A stretch of 46,763 bases of DNA from Rikenella sp031549665 (GTDB taxonomy: Bacteria > Bacteroidota > Bacteroidia > Bacteroidales > Rikenellaceae), in the NCBI GenBank assembly GCA_031549665.1, contig JAVBPJ010000017.1, positions 1 to 46,763 of the forward strand, given 5' to 3'. The notes under the pieces are model-generated. The model saw nothing but the letters and a program-made list of their open reading frames with translations. It made no database searches and was not told where the DNA came from. This document shows positions 23,057-30,843 of this stretch, one piece after another. The stretch's first letter is position 1, and each line of letters opens with the position of its first letter. The position numbers were made by a program, and so were the translations under genes.

Positions 23057-24382
23057 ATGAACGTAGTCAAAGAGAACCTCGCCAACCAAACCGCCCTGCT
23101 CAAAGTAACCGTTACCTCGGCCGACTATGCCGAACAGGTTGAGAAACAACTTAAAGAGTACAAACGCAAAGCCAACGTCCCCGGTTTTCGTCCCGGAATG
23201 GTTCCGATGGGAATCATCAACAAAATGTACCGCAAGGGCCTGGTGGCCGACACGGCCTACCGCCAGGCATCGGAAGCCTGCTTCGACTACGTCAAAGCCC
23301 AGCAGATCGACATTTTGGGCGATTTGATGCCCTCCGACCAACAGGGAACCCTCGATTTCGACAACGCCGCCGACTTTGAATTCTGTTTCGAAGTGGGGCT
23401 GGCTCCCGAGATCAACCTCGATTTCGGCAAAGAGTCGCTTGTCCGCTACACGGTCGAACCCTCGAAAGAGATGCGCGAAGGCTACCGCAACAACTACCTG
23501 CGCCGTTTCGGCCGGCTGGTCGATGTGGAGAGCGTTACCAAAGACGAAGCCATTACCGGCAGCCTCACCCAGGGCGAAACCACCATCGACGAAGCCTACG
23601 TCGGCCTGATCGGCATGAGCGACGACGAGCGCAAACCGTTCCTGGGCAAGAAAGTGGGCGACCAACTGGCCGTGAACGTGAACGAGCTGTACAAAACCCC
23701 CTCGCAACGCGCCTCGATCCTCGGGGTGAAAGAGGGCGAACTCGACGGCATCGACCCGAATTACACCCTTACGATCAATCAAATCCGCCAGTTCGCCAAC
23801 CCCGAACTGAACGAAGAGTTCTTCAAAATGGTCTTCCCGGCCGGCGACGTAACCACCGAGGCCGAGTTCGAAGCCAAGATCGACACCCTGATCGCAGGCG
23901 AACTCGCCCGCGAGGCCCAATACAAATTCGCCGACGACCTCCGCCGCTTTGTGCTGGCCAAGATCGCCCTGCCGATGCCCGAGCAGTTCCTCAAAAACTG
24001 GCTCTTCGCCATCAACGAAGGGAAGTTCACCCCGGAGCAGATCGACGCCGAGTTCGCCTCGTTCCTCGAAATAATGCGCTGGGACCTGGTCAAACGCCAC
24101 GTAGCCCGCGCCCACAACCTGGAAGTTTCGGACGACGAAGCCAAAACCGAGGCCAAGGCCCTTGCGATGATGCAATTCCAGTACTACGGCATGCACACCG
24201 TGGCCGACGACATGCTCGAAAACTACGCCGGATCGATCCTCTCCAATAAGGAAGAGGCCAAAAAGATCTACGACAAGGTAGGCGAGCAGAAAGTGGTCGA
24301 CCAGCTGGCCGGTCAAATCAAGATCGCGGAAAAGAAAGTCGGCCTCGACGAATTCCAAAAAATGGCACAGGAAGCCCGATAA
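23057..24382 (+). CDS. tig: Trigger factor
   Basis: A 441-residue ribosome-associated chaperone. The N-terminal ribosome-binding domain starts NVVKENLANQTALLKVTV and carries the exit-tunnel loop GFRPGMVP (a GFRxGKxP variant). A reduced middle domain and a long helical C-terminal substrate cradle follow. I chose the ATG at 23057 because it aligns with the family N-terminus. An ATG at 23045 would add MQSP. The promoter 25 bp upstream starts transcription about 20 nt before this ATG. Confidence 0.92.
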   Translation: MNVVKENLANQTALLKVTVTSADYAEQVEKQLKEYKRKANVPGFRPGMVPMGIINKMYRKGLVADTAYRQASEACFDYVKAQQIDILGDLMPSDQQGTLDFDNAADFEFCFEVGLAPEINLDFGKESLVRYTVEPSKEMREGYRNNYLRRFGRLVDVESVTKDEAITGSLTQGETTIDEAYVGLIGMSDDERKPFLGKKVGDQLAVNVNELYKTPSQRASILGVKEGELDGIDPNYTLTINQIRQFANPELNEEFFKMVFPAGDVTTEAEFEAKIDTLIAGELAREAQYKFADDLRRFVLAKIALPMPEQFLKNWLFAINEGKFTPEQIDAEFASFLEIMRWDLVKRHVARAHNLEVSDDEAKTEAKALAMMQFQYYGMHTVADDMLENYAGSILSNKEEAKKIYDKVGEQKVVDQLAGQIKIAEKKVGLDEFQKMAQEAR

Positions 24383-24407
24383 AGGCTGCACCCCCTCCTT
24401 TTTAGCA

Positions 24408-24437
24408 AAGAGGCGCCCCACGGGGCGCCTCTTTTTT
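24408..24437 (+). terminator. Terminator of tig
   Basis: AAGAGGCGCCCC-ACG-GGGCGCCTCTT, a perfect stem, followed by TTTT. Confidence 0.9.
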
Positions 24438-24860
24438 GATTCTGCATAACGTGCAGATAAACAGCGATATACATCTCTATTCCGCCATTTTCGAGTATCA
24501 TAATAAGCTCTTATTTTAATATAAAACACGCTCCAAAAAAGTTTGGCACCGAAGTTGGTAATGTGAAGTGCAGTTCTTTTTATGGTAACAGAAGCGTTTT
24601 TTAAATGCCCAGATGTAGTGAAAGATGAAACTTTTAGTGTATCAAAGCGTTATACGACGAGCCTGGTCGGGATTTAGCACAAAGGAAACCAACCTGCCAA
24701 ATCACGCAAAGAAGGATCTGATAGCCGGAAGCATTCAGAGAATTCGGGGAGTCGAATAGAAAAAGCCTTCAAAAAAGAAAAAAACAATAAACGCGGTTCG
24801 GGAGCGTTCTCCTGACGAAAGCCGCAAAACAAAGTCGCTAACCCTGAGGCGAACTAAACA
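24438..24860 (+). other. AT-richer upstream region and long leader of the fimbrial operon
   Basis: About 420 bp without a recognised gene and clearly poorer in GC than its surroundings. It holds the sigma-54-like element at 24542-24559. From a start near 24570 the leader would be about 290 nt. Two overlapping small frames open just inside it: 24582-24677 (31 codons) and 24625-24759 (44 codons, MKLLVYQSVIRRAW...). Both use codons rare in this genome (TTA, ATA, CGA, AGA), so I do not call them genes. An A-rich stretch follows near 24760-24795. Confidence 0.6.
24542..24559 (+). promoter_or_regulatory. Sigma-54-like -24/-12 element ahead of the fimbrial operon
   Basis: TTTGGCAC at 24542-24549 carries the -24 GG (24545-24546). 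TTGGT at 24555-24559 carries the -12 position (24557-24558), 12 bp apart as in TGGCACN5TTGCW promoters. The only departure is G for C at -12. The same arrangement and the same departure occur at 27360-27377. Confidence 0.55.
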
Positions 24861-26306
24861 ATGTTTTTCAAAAACAACAAAGAAATCAACCTAAGCAGCC
24901 CTCGTGTTGGCCGTGGAGTCCGTACCCAGCGTACGGTAGCAAAACTCCTCGGCAAAACCGGAGCCGCTTTTGTATTGTTGTTCCTGTCGCTGCAGCCTCA
25001 AGCTGCCATCGGCCAGCACATCAGGGCACTTCTTCCCAAATCCGACTCGGTACTGCTACACTTCCGGTTCAACAGCGATGTAGTCGATAAGGGGTATCTC
25101 TCCAACGGGAAATCGTTGGAAGAACTGAAGTGGTTGCTGGCCGATCAGGGGCAACGTACAATCGATAGCATCACCATTGCCGGCTACTCTTCGCCCGAAG
25201 GGTCGGAAGCGGCAAACAACCTGTTGGCCCAAAAGCGCACCAAGGCCCTGAAAGGATACCTGGTATGGCGCTACCCCCACCTGGATCAACGCAATATCTA
25301 CACCCGCGGACTGGGCGAGAACTGGGCCGGACTGAAACAAGCCGTGCTGGCCGATTCGAACCTGCCCCACCGCGAGGCGGTGCTCGAAGTGCTTGGCAAC
25401 CCCCTGCTCGACAGCGAAGGCCGCGAAGCCCAACTCAAGCAACTGTACGACGGGACTCCCTACCGCTACATCCAACAAAACATCCTGCCGATCCTGCGCA
25501 ACGCCTCCACCTGCATCGTGTGGTTCACCGGAGCCGCCGACCAGGCCGTGCAAGCCCAACCCGCCGCCGCTGCCGAGGCCCTGCAAGGGGTCGAATCAGG
25601 CCGTGCGGATCAACCCGAACAACCCGCCGCGGTCAAGTCGGACTCTTTGGCGCAATCCGCCGGAGTCGGCCTGCGGCAAGCCGCGCCGACCACCGCCCAA
25701 CCCGGCGGGGAGGCCCAAATGGAAACCGCCCCCGTGTTGGAAAGCGCGGCCGTTTCCGAACTCACGGCCGCCAAGTCCGCCGACCGGTTGGAATACCCCC
25801 GCTTCGCCGTCAAGAACAACCTGTTGTACGACGCCATTCTGCAGCCCAACGTCGAACTGGAGTACTATTTCGCACAACGCTGGTCGGTGAACGCCGGCTA
25901 CCAGATCGCCTGGTGGAACTTCCCCGCACAGGACAACTTCTACCAGTTTCAGGCCCTGAACGCCGAAGCCCGCTACTGGTTCAATAAAAACGGACAGTTC
26001 AAAGGAAACTACCTCGGTCTGGCCGCAGGCGCCGGGTTGTACGACCTGAAAAAAAGCACCACCGGCTACCAGGGCAACTACTACACCGTAGGCCTGAGCT
26101 GGGGGTACATGCTGCCGATCAAAAAGCGGCTGGCCATTGAATTCGGCCTGACCGTCGGGTACATGAATACCCAGTACGACAAATACGAGCGTTACGACCC
26201 CATGGACCAGCACTACGTCTACGAGGGTACCGCGCGCACCTCTTACATCGGCCCCACGGCCGCCAAGTTGAACCTGGTTTGGCGCTTTGGCTCGAACAAA
26301 AAATAG
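24861..26306 (+). CDS. OmpA-like/DUF3575 outer-membrane protein of the fimbrial locus
   Basis: A 481-residue protein. A long basic N-region leads into a hydrophobic signal (about 34-52). An OmpA-like peptidoglycan-associated domain (about 60-190) has LLHFRFNSDVVD and the helix NNLLAQKRTKALKGYL. An Ala/Glu/Pro-rich linker follows (200-295). A C-terminal DUF3575 beta-barrel-like domain (about 300-480) starts FAVKNNLLYDAILQPN and ends KLNLVWRF. DUF3575 proteins commonly sit in Bacteroidota fimbrial loci. A role in anchoring or exporting fimbriae at the outer membrane is inference. First gene of the locus, after the sigma-54-like promoter. Confidence 0.8.
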   Translation: MFFKNNKEINLSSPRVGRGVRTQRTVAKLLGKTGAAFVLLFLSLQPQAAIGQHIRALLPKSDSVLLHFRFNSDVVDKGYLSNGKSLEELKWLLADQGQRTIDSITIAGYSSPEGSEAANNLLAQKRTKALKGYLVWRYPHLDQRNIYTRGLGENWAGLKQAVLADSNLPHREAVLEVLGNPLLDSEGREAQLKQLYDGTPYRYIQQNILPILRNASTCIVWFTGAADQAVQAQPAAAAEALQGVESGRADQPEQPAAVKSDSLAQSAGVGLRQAAPTTAQPGGEAQMETAPVLESAAVSELTAAKSADRLEYPRFAVKNNLLYDAILQPNVELEYYFAQRWSVNAGYQIAWWNFPAQDNFYQFQALNAEARYWFNKNGQFKGNYLGLAAGAGLYDLKKSTTGYQGNYYTVGLSWGYMLPIKKRLAIEFGLTVGYMNTQYDKYERYDPMDQHYVYEGTARTSYIGPTAAKLNLVWRFGSNKK

Positions 26307-27351
26307 CAACCCGATCGTGAAACTTTACGGATACATCCTTTTGTTTGCCGCCGCCGCCCTGCTGAGCGGGTGTCGCAAGAAACTGTGCTACGAGGAGAGC
26401 CACCCCCACCAGATCTCGTTCCGCGTGATCGTCGACTACTCGCGGATGGACTACACCCCCGAAGAGATGCAGGTCGACTTCTACTCGATCGAGACCGGCC
26501 AGCGCTTCGTGCGTTTCGTTACCCCGACCAACGACCACGTCCACCTGCCCGGCGGCCAGTCGTACCGCGCCGTGATCTCGAACCACGACTCGGAGTACAT
26601 CGAGTTTTCCAACGGCGACCTGTACGAGCAGTACAACGCCCTGCTGCCCGATTTGACCCGTACACGCTACAACGGCATCTACTCGGGCCGTTCGCTCCCT
26701 TATTCGCAGTACACGCAAAGCCAGGCCTCGCACGAGGTGGACGTGCAGGAGGAACAAACCTATTCGAACTCCATGCCTAACATCACCCGCAGCATCGGCC
26801 AGCCCGACCTGCTGTTTGTCGACCACGTGGCCTCGTTCGCCGTGGTGAGCGACGCCAGCCAGCCGCAGCCCGACATGCACGTGGCCCCGATCAACACCAC
26901 CAAGCTCTACAAGGCGCGTGTCAAGATCGTCGGCATGCAGTACGTATCGCGGATCCGCGGCACCTTCACCGGAGTGGCGCCCGCGTTGTACCTCCACAAC
27001 CAGCAGCGGGTTTTCGCCAACAACGTCGGCGTAATGTTCGACTGTTCGAAAGACGGCAGCTATGCCGACTGCCGCTTCACCGCCTTCGGGTTGATCCAGG
27101 GCAATCCCCAGGATCCCGCCATCCACGCGGTCAACTACCTGGCCATCGAGTTTTTGCTGGTCGACGGCACCATATACACCGCCACCTTCGACGTAACCAA
27201 CCGGCTTACCGAAGAGATTTGCTGCGAGGGGGGAAGCATTTTTATGGACGATTTGGAAGTGAACATCCCCGAGACCCATACCGACCAAAGTGGTGGTTTT
27301 GAGGCGAATGTGGACGAATGGGGACCGGAAATCGAAGTTCCTCTGCAATAA
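26287..27351 (+). CDS. DUF5119 lipoprotein of the fimbrial locus
   Basis: A 354-residue lipoprotein of the DUF5119 family, which regularly accompanies DUF3575 and fimbrillin genes. The lipobox is LLSGC, followed by a beta-rich body with FRVIVDYSRMDY near the start and ITRSIGQPDLLFVDH in the middle. The ATG at 26287 overlaps the previous gene by 20 bp. A GTG at 26317 would give a more usual signal peptide (VKLYGYILLFAAAALLSGC) with a 10-bp gap and is a real alternative. It is probably an outer-membrane assembly or anchoring component (inference). Confidence 0.8.
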   Translation: MARTKNSNPIVKLYGYILLFAAAALLSGCRKKLCYEESHPHQISFRVIVDYSRMDYTPEEMQVDFYSIETGQRFVRFVTPTNDHVHLPGGQSYRAVISNHDSEYIEFSNGDLYEQYNALLPDLTRTRYNGIYSGRSLPYSQYTQSQASHEVDVQEEQTYSNSMPNITRSIGQPDLLFVDHVASFAVVSDASQPQPDMHVAPINTTKLYKARVKIVGMQYVSRIRGTFTGVAPALYLHNQQRVFANNVGVMFDCSKDGSYADCRFTAFGLIQGNPQDPAIHAVNYLAIEFLLVDGTIYTATFDVTNRLTEEICCEGGSIFMDDLEVNIPETHTDQSGGFEANVDEWGPEIEVPLQ

Positions 27352-27359
27352 AAAATAAG

Positions 27360-27377
27360 TTTGGCACGCTATTTGGA
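27360..27377 (+). promoter_or_regulatory. Sigma-54-like -24/-12 element ahead of the main fimbrillin gene
   Basis: TTTGGCACG (27360-27368) with the -24 GG at 27363-27364, and TTGGA with the -12 dinucleotide at 27375-27376, exactly 12 bp apart. The element and the preceding A-rich AATAAG are shared with 24542-24559. The predicted start near 27388 gives a leader of about 134 nt that is strikingly A/C-rich and T-poor near the ATG (about 27470-27520). Confidence 0.55.
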
Positions 27378-27521
27378 TAACAGCTAAACGACCCCGAATT
27401 TCAAAACAAAAAGACGGGATCGTAAAAACAAAACAGCGACAGAATACGCCTAAGGCGGAAGATACGAAAGACAAAAAACAAAAAACACAACAAAACAAAC
27501 AACCAAACACCCCAACCAACC

Positions 27522-28544
27522 ATGAAAAAAATCCTACTCCTCGCTGCTACTGCAGCAATCGCGATGACCAGCTGTTCGAAAAACGAAGACGTTGCCGTTG
27601 CTCCCTCGAGATCCATCTCGTTCCAAGACTCGTACGTAACCAAAGCTAACTTGAGCGCGGGTACTTTCAACATTGCTGCCTACACGGGAACTGTTGCTGC
27701 TCCTACCACTCCTGTTTACTCTTCCTCCAAATTCATTGACGTATACAACGTAGCTAACAACAAATATGGCGGATCTGATAAGATGTATTACTACGACGCT
27801 ACTGTCAATTACTGGTTCTACACCTACGGCAACCTGAAAGGCAGCGGAAATGCTCCTTTAGCAGCCGACGCCCTCAAAGCATTTGCCGTTAACTGTGCCG
27901 ATACTGTTGTTTACTCGGTGGCTTCAGGGACTACTCCCCAAATCGTCTTCACCGCCCCCGCCAACGCCGCAGTCGACTTGGTAACCGCTTCCCTCGCAAA
28001 TCAGACTCCCGCTGCCGACAAACAACTCACCTTTGCCCACCAACTTACCAAAGTAAGATTCTCGGTAAAGACCAGTTCCGTTTCAAACGAAAGCCCGATT
28101 AAGGTAACCTCCATCGAGTACGCCGTAAACAAAAACAGCACCACCATCAACCTGCTGACCGGCGCCCAAACCCTCGGAGCGGACAACAACACCGTCTATA
28201 CGATGCCCGCACCCACCACCAACAACGCGTTGACTTCCTCTTTTGTTGCATTTGAAAGCGATGCTAACGCCTGCTTCTATGTCGTTCCTCAAACCCTTAC
28301 GACCTCAGCTCCATTAGCTCCTGTTGTTGGTACCGATGCTTATCTGAAAGTAACTTACCAAGTGGGTAACAACGGCAGCTTCACCGGTGTGGATGACCAA
28401 GTGAAATACTTCAGTCTTCAGGGTGCCGCCTTGGGCAAAAACCAACAAATTCACTACAAAATCACCCTCGGTTTGCAAGCCATCACTTTCGTCGCCGACG
28501 TTACCGACTGGACGACTCCCGAAGTAGAGCCGGCTGGCTTCTAA
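27522..28544 (+). CDS. Fimbrillin family lipoprotein, probable major fimbrial subunit
   Basis: A 340-residue FimA/Mfa1-like (Mfa_like_1) protein. The signal and lipobox end MTSC (C18), followed by SKNEDV and RSISFQDSYVTKA, typical of fimbrillin N-termini. Two beta-sandwich domains follow, with AVDLVTASLANQT and LTFAHQLTKVRFSVK (the 'F.H.l..v.f' fimbrillin signature). It ends IHYKITLGLQAITFVADVTDW. In this family the lipidated precursor is exported and cleaved before polymerising. It has its own promoter and a long A/C-rich leader. Its codon use (many GCT, ACT, GTT) is much less GC-rich than its neighbours, as expected for a very highly expressed or recombining surface gene. Confidence 0.88.
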   Translation: MKKILLLAATAAIAMTSCSKNEDVAVAPSRSISFQDSYVTKANLSAGTFNIAAYTGTVAAPTTPVYSSSKFIDVYNVANNKYGGSDKMYYYDATVNYWFYTYGNLKGSGNAPLAADALKAFAVNCADTVVYSVASGTTPQIVFTAPANAAVDLVTASLANQTPAADKQLTFAHQLTKVRFSVKTSSVSNESPIKVTSIEYAVNKNSTTINLLTGAQTLGADNNTVYTMPAPTTNNALTSSFVAFESDANACFYVVPQTLTTSAPLAPVVGTDAYLKVTYQVGNNGSFTGVDDQVKYFSLQGAALGKNQQIHYKITLGLQAITFVADVTDWTTPEVEPAGF

Positions 28545-28595
28545 GCCGACACGTGCATAAATACCGCGATCCGAAGGCACATGGATCGCAACACA

Positions 28596-28627
28596 GACCG
28601 GGCGGGGTTGGATCTCCCCTCCCGGTC
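28596..28627 (+). terminator. Hairpin after the main fimbrillin gene
   Basis: GACCGGGCGGGG pairs with CCCCTCCCGGTC (one mismatch) across TTGGATCT. No T-run follows (ACTTGTTGG). It may end or attenuate transcription between the main fimbrillin gene and the next group. Confidence 0.6.
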
Positions 28628-28643
28628 ACTTGTTGGAAATAAG

Positions 28644-28676
28644 TTGTAAAAATCAGGTAAAAAAACCGTTACTTTG
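28644..28676 (+). promoter_or_regulatory. Housekeeping-type promoter of the second fimbrial gene group
   Basis: TTGT (28644-28647), 21-nt spacer and TTACTTTG (28669-28676), one mismatch from TAnnTTTG. This would start transcription about 26 nt before the ATG at 28709, separate from the sigma-54-like promoters upstream. Confidence 0.5.
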
Positions 28677-28708
28677 CAACAAAACATACTTCGAGAGCGT
28701 TATAGCGT

Positions 28709-29728
28709 ATGAAGAAAAGAAAGCCCGGCTATACCATGACGAAGCAACTACGAAATATCCTGATTGTGTGCGGTGCGGCCCTGCTGCTCCCCGCGTGCAA
28801 GCAGTCCCGCGAACCGGAGCCTCCTTTCGAGCCTCTGGCTCTCGCCTTTAGCGGCGGCACCGAAGCGGGCGAATGGGATCGGATAGCCCCCACGCGGGCC
28901 GTCTATCCCGTGGGAGGGAAGTTCGGCGTGCTTGCCTACGACACCCAGACCATCCCCTGGGCCACCGCAGGAGCGACCACCACCCCCGGATTCCTCTACA
29001 ACCAAATGGTGGAGAAAACCGCCGGAGGCACCACCTACGACCCCATCCGCTACTGGAGCTATCCCGAACAGACGATCACCTTTTTCGCCTACTCGCCCCA
29101 CAACGGCGCGGGCATCACCCTTTCCGACAACCAAACCGCCGGAGCCCCCTACATCGACTTTACCGCTCCCGCCACCCCGAACACCGACCTGCTCGGCGCA
29201 TCGGCCGCCGACCGCAGCGCAGGCGACGGAACCATCAACTTCCAGTTCACCCACCTGTTGAGCCGCGTGCGCATCTCGGCCAAAGTAGCCGCCGACGCCA
29301 GCCAGTACACCGCCACGGTAACCGGCCTGAAGCTCGTGGGGCTGAAAAACAGCGGCCGCTACACCTGGGCCAACAACCAGTGGAGCGGACAAAGCGGAGC
29401 CGTTACCTTCACCCTCCTTTCGGGCGCAACCACCGCCATCCCCTACAACGCCGCCGCGCCGAACGTCGCCCTGTCCGACAGCTACATGCTTCCCCAGGCG
29501 GTAACCGCGGCAAGCAAAATCGAAATCAGCTACACCATCGCCTCCCCGTTCGAGGAAAATCCCGTTCAGCGCACCGCCCAGATCGACCTGACGGGCATGA
29601 ACTGGGATCCCGCAAAAAACATTCACTACGTGGTCACCATCCGCCTTTCGGACGTGAGCTTCACCCTGCAGGTGAACGACTGGACCGAAAATCCCGACCC
29701 CAGCGGCGGAAGCACCGTGCTCTCGTAA
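28709..29728 (+). CDS. Fimbrillin-like lipoprotein (minor subunit candidate 1)
   Basis: A 339-residue Mfa_like_1 lipoprotein. The lipobox is LLPAC, followed by an acidic/Pro-rich spacer. The body contains WSYPEQTITFFAYSPHNGAGI, FQFTHLLSRVRISAKV (fimbrillin signature) and the C-terminal YVVTIRLSDVSFTLQVNDWTE. The ATG at 28736 (MTKQLRN) gives a shorter signal peptide and is equally possible. It follows its own promoter and starts a four-gene run to 34176. By analogy with Mfa3/Mfa4 it may be an accessory subunit. Confidence 0.82.
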   Translation: MKKRKPGYTMTKQLRNILIVCGAALLLPACKQSREPEPPFEPLALAFSGGTEAGEWDRIAPTRAVYPVGGKFGVLAYDTQTIPWATAGATTTPGFLYNQMVEKTAGGTTYDPIRYWSYPEQTITFFAYSPHNGAGITLSDNQTAGAPYIDFTAPATPNTDLLGASAADRSAGDGTINFQFTHLLSRVRISAKVAADASQYTATVTGLKLVGLKNSGRYTWANNQWSGQSGAVTFTLLSGATTAIPYNAAAPNVALSDSYMLPQAVTAASKIEISYTIASPFEENPVQRTAQIDLTGMNWDPAKNIHYVVTIRLSDVSFTLQVNDWTENPDPSGGSTVLS

Positions 29729-29739
29729 CCCCCCCCCCC
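29729..29739 (+). repeat. Homopolymeric C11 tract between two fimbrial genes
   Basis: Eleven cytosines immediately after the TAA of the upstream gene and 10 bp before the ATG at 29750 (or 1 bp before the GTG at 29741). Tracts of this kind are prone to slipped-strand change. Here it sits in the translation-initiation region of the next gene. Confidence 0.85.
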
Positions 29740-29749
29740 TGTGAAACCC

Positions 29750-30838
29750 ATGCGTCAACGAATCTTATCCATTCTGACCCTCAGCCTCTCGGCGCTGCTC
29801 TTCTCCTGCCGGAGCGAAAGGCCGGCCGTCGAGCAGAGCGTTCGCCTGCAATTTCAGGTAACGGCCCCCGAGCAGGTCGAGACCAAAGCCGCGGTCAACC
29901 TGCCCGCGGGCCGCACCGTGCGCATTGTCGTGTACAAGGGCGTCGAGGGCGAGAACTACTCCAACCTGAGCCGCCCCTGCGTTACCTCGGCCACCTACGA
30001 AGTGCAGGCCAACGGATCGCTGACCCCCTGCCTGGTGGACGAAGACGGCAACAAAACCGACGGCGACGCGTTCGACCTGATGATACCGGTCTACGACGGA
30101 GACACGAAATACTTCGACTTTTACGCCTACTCGCCCGCCATCCCGCTGAACGAAGACCAGCAAACCGTAACCGTACCGAACGGCGTGGACTTTATGGCCT
30201 CGGCCACCTACGCAAAGGGGATCACCAGCGCCCTGACCCAAACCGTCTCGATGCCCGTGATGGACCGCCTGTGTTCGGCCATCCGGTTTCAGTACATCTA
30301 CGCCGAGGGCGCCGGAGCCAACATCGCCCTGCAAACCGGCTACGAATACCTGACCAACCGCAAGCTCGGCCTGTCGATCGAGCACCTGTACCCCTACGGA
30401 ACCTACACGTTGGGAGTCGAGGACATTGAAATGCCCGATGACGAAGGATTGTTGGCCACCTATGCTTTCCCCGACGGAACCCTCGTGCATCCGGCCACCA
30501 GCGTGGCCAACTACCTCACCAAGCTGGAGGGCGAGGTTTACCTGCTGCCCGGAGCGGCCACCAACTCGAACTGGCCCGACGGATTCCTCATGAAATTCGA
30601 CATGGTTTTTGAGGTGGTCTCTCCCCCCGCCTCCGCGTCGGCCTCGCTGACCACCTACCCCCGCACGCCGGTGGCGATTTTGACCAAAGGCTGGCGAACC
30701 ACCATGGGCATCAAAACCAACATCATGGCCCCCAGCGCCTTCCCGCTCGGTGTCATATCGAGCGCCATCACCACCGACTCGGAGAACAACATCGTACCCT
30801 GGAAAGACGGAGGAACCACGGTATATAGAGAAGATTAG
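29750..30838 (+). CDS. Fimbrillin-like lipoprotein (minor subunit candidate 2)
   Basis: A 362-residue lipoprotein. The signal peptide is MRQRILSILTLSLSALLFSC, then LQFQVTAPEQVETKAAVNLPAGRTVRIVVYKG. It also has FDFYAYSPAIP and SMPVMDRLCSAIRFQYIY, typical of fimbrillin-like and FimB/Mfa-associated proteins. An in-frame GTG at 29741 adds three residues. Translation is preceded by a C11 tract. No cysteine-rich or adhesive domain is seen. It is 5 bp upstream of the next fimbrillin gene. Confidence 0.78.
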   Translation: MRQRILSILTLSLSALLFSCRSERPAVEQSVRLQFQVTAPEQVETKAAVNLPAGRTVRIVVYKGVEGENYSNLSRPCVTSATYEVQANGSLTPCLVDEDGNKTDGDAFDLMIPVYDGDTKYFDFYAYSPAIPLNEDQQTVTVPNGVDFMASATYAKGITSALTQTVSMPVMDRLCSAIRFQYIYAEGAGANIALQTGYEYLTNRKLGLSIEHLYPYGTYTLGVEDIEMPDDEGLLATYAFPDGTLVHPATSVANYLTKLEGEVYLLPGAATNSNWPDGFLMKFDMVFEVVSPPASASASLTTYPRTPVAILTKGWRTTMGIKTNIMAPSAFPLGVISSAITTDSENNIVPWKDGGTTVYRED

Positions 30839-30843
30839 AACCC

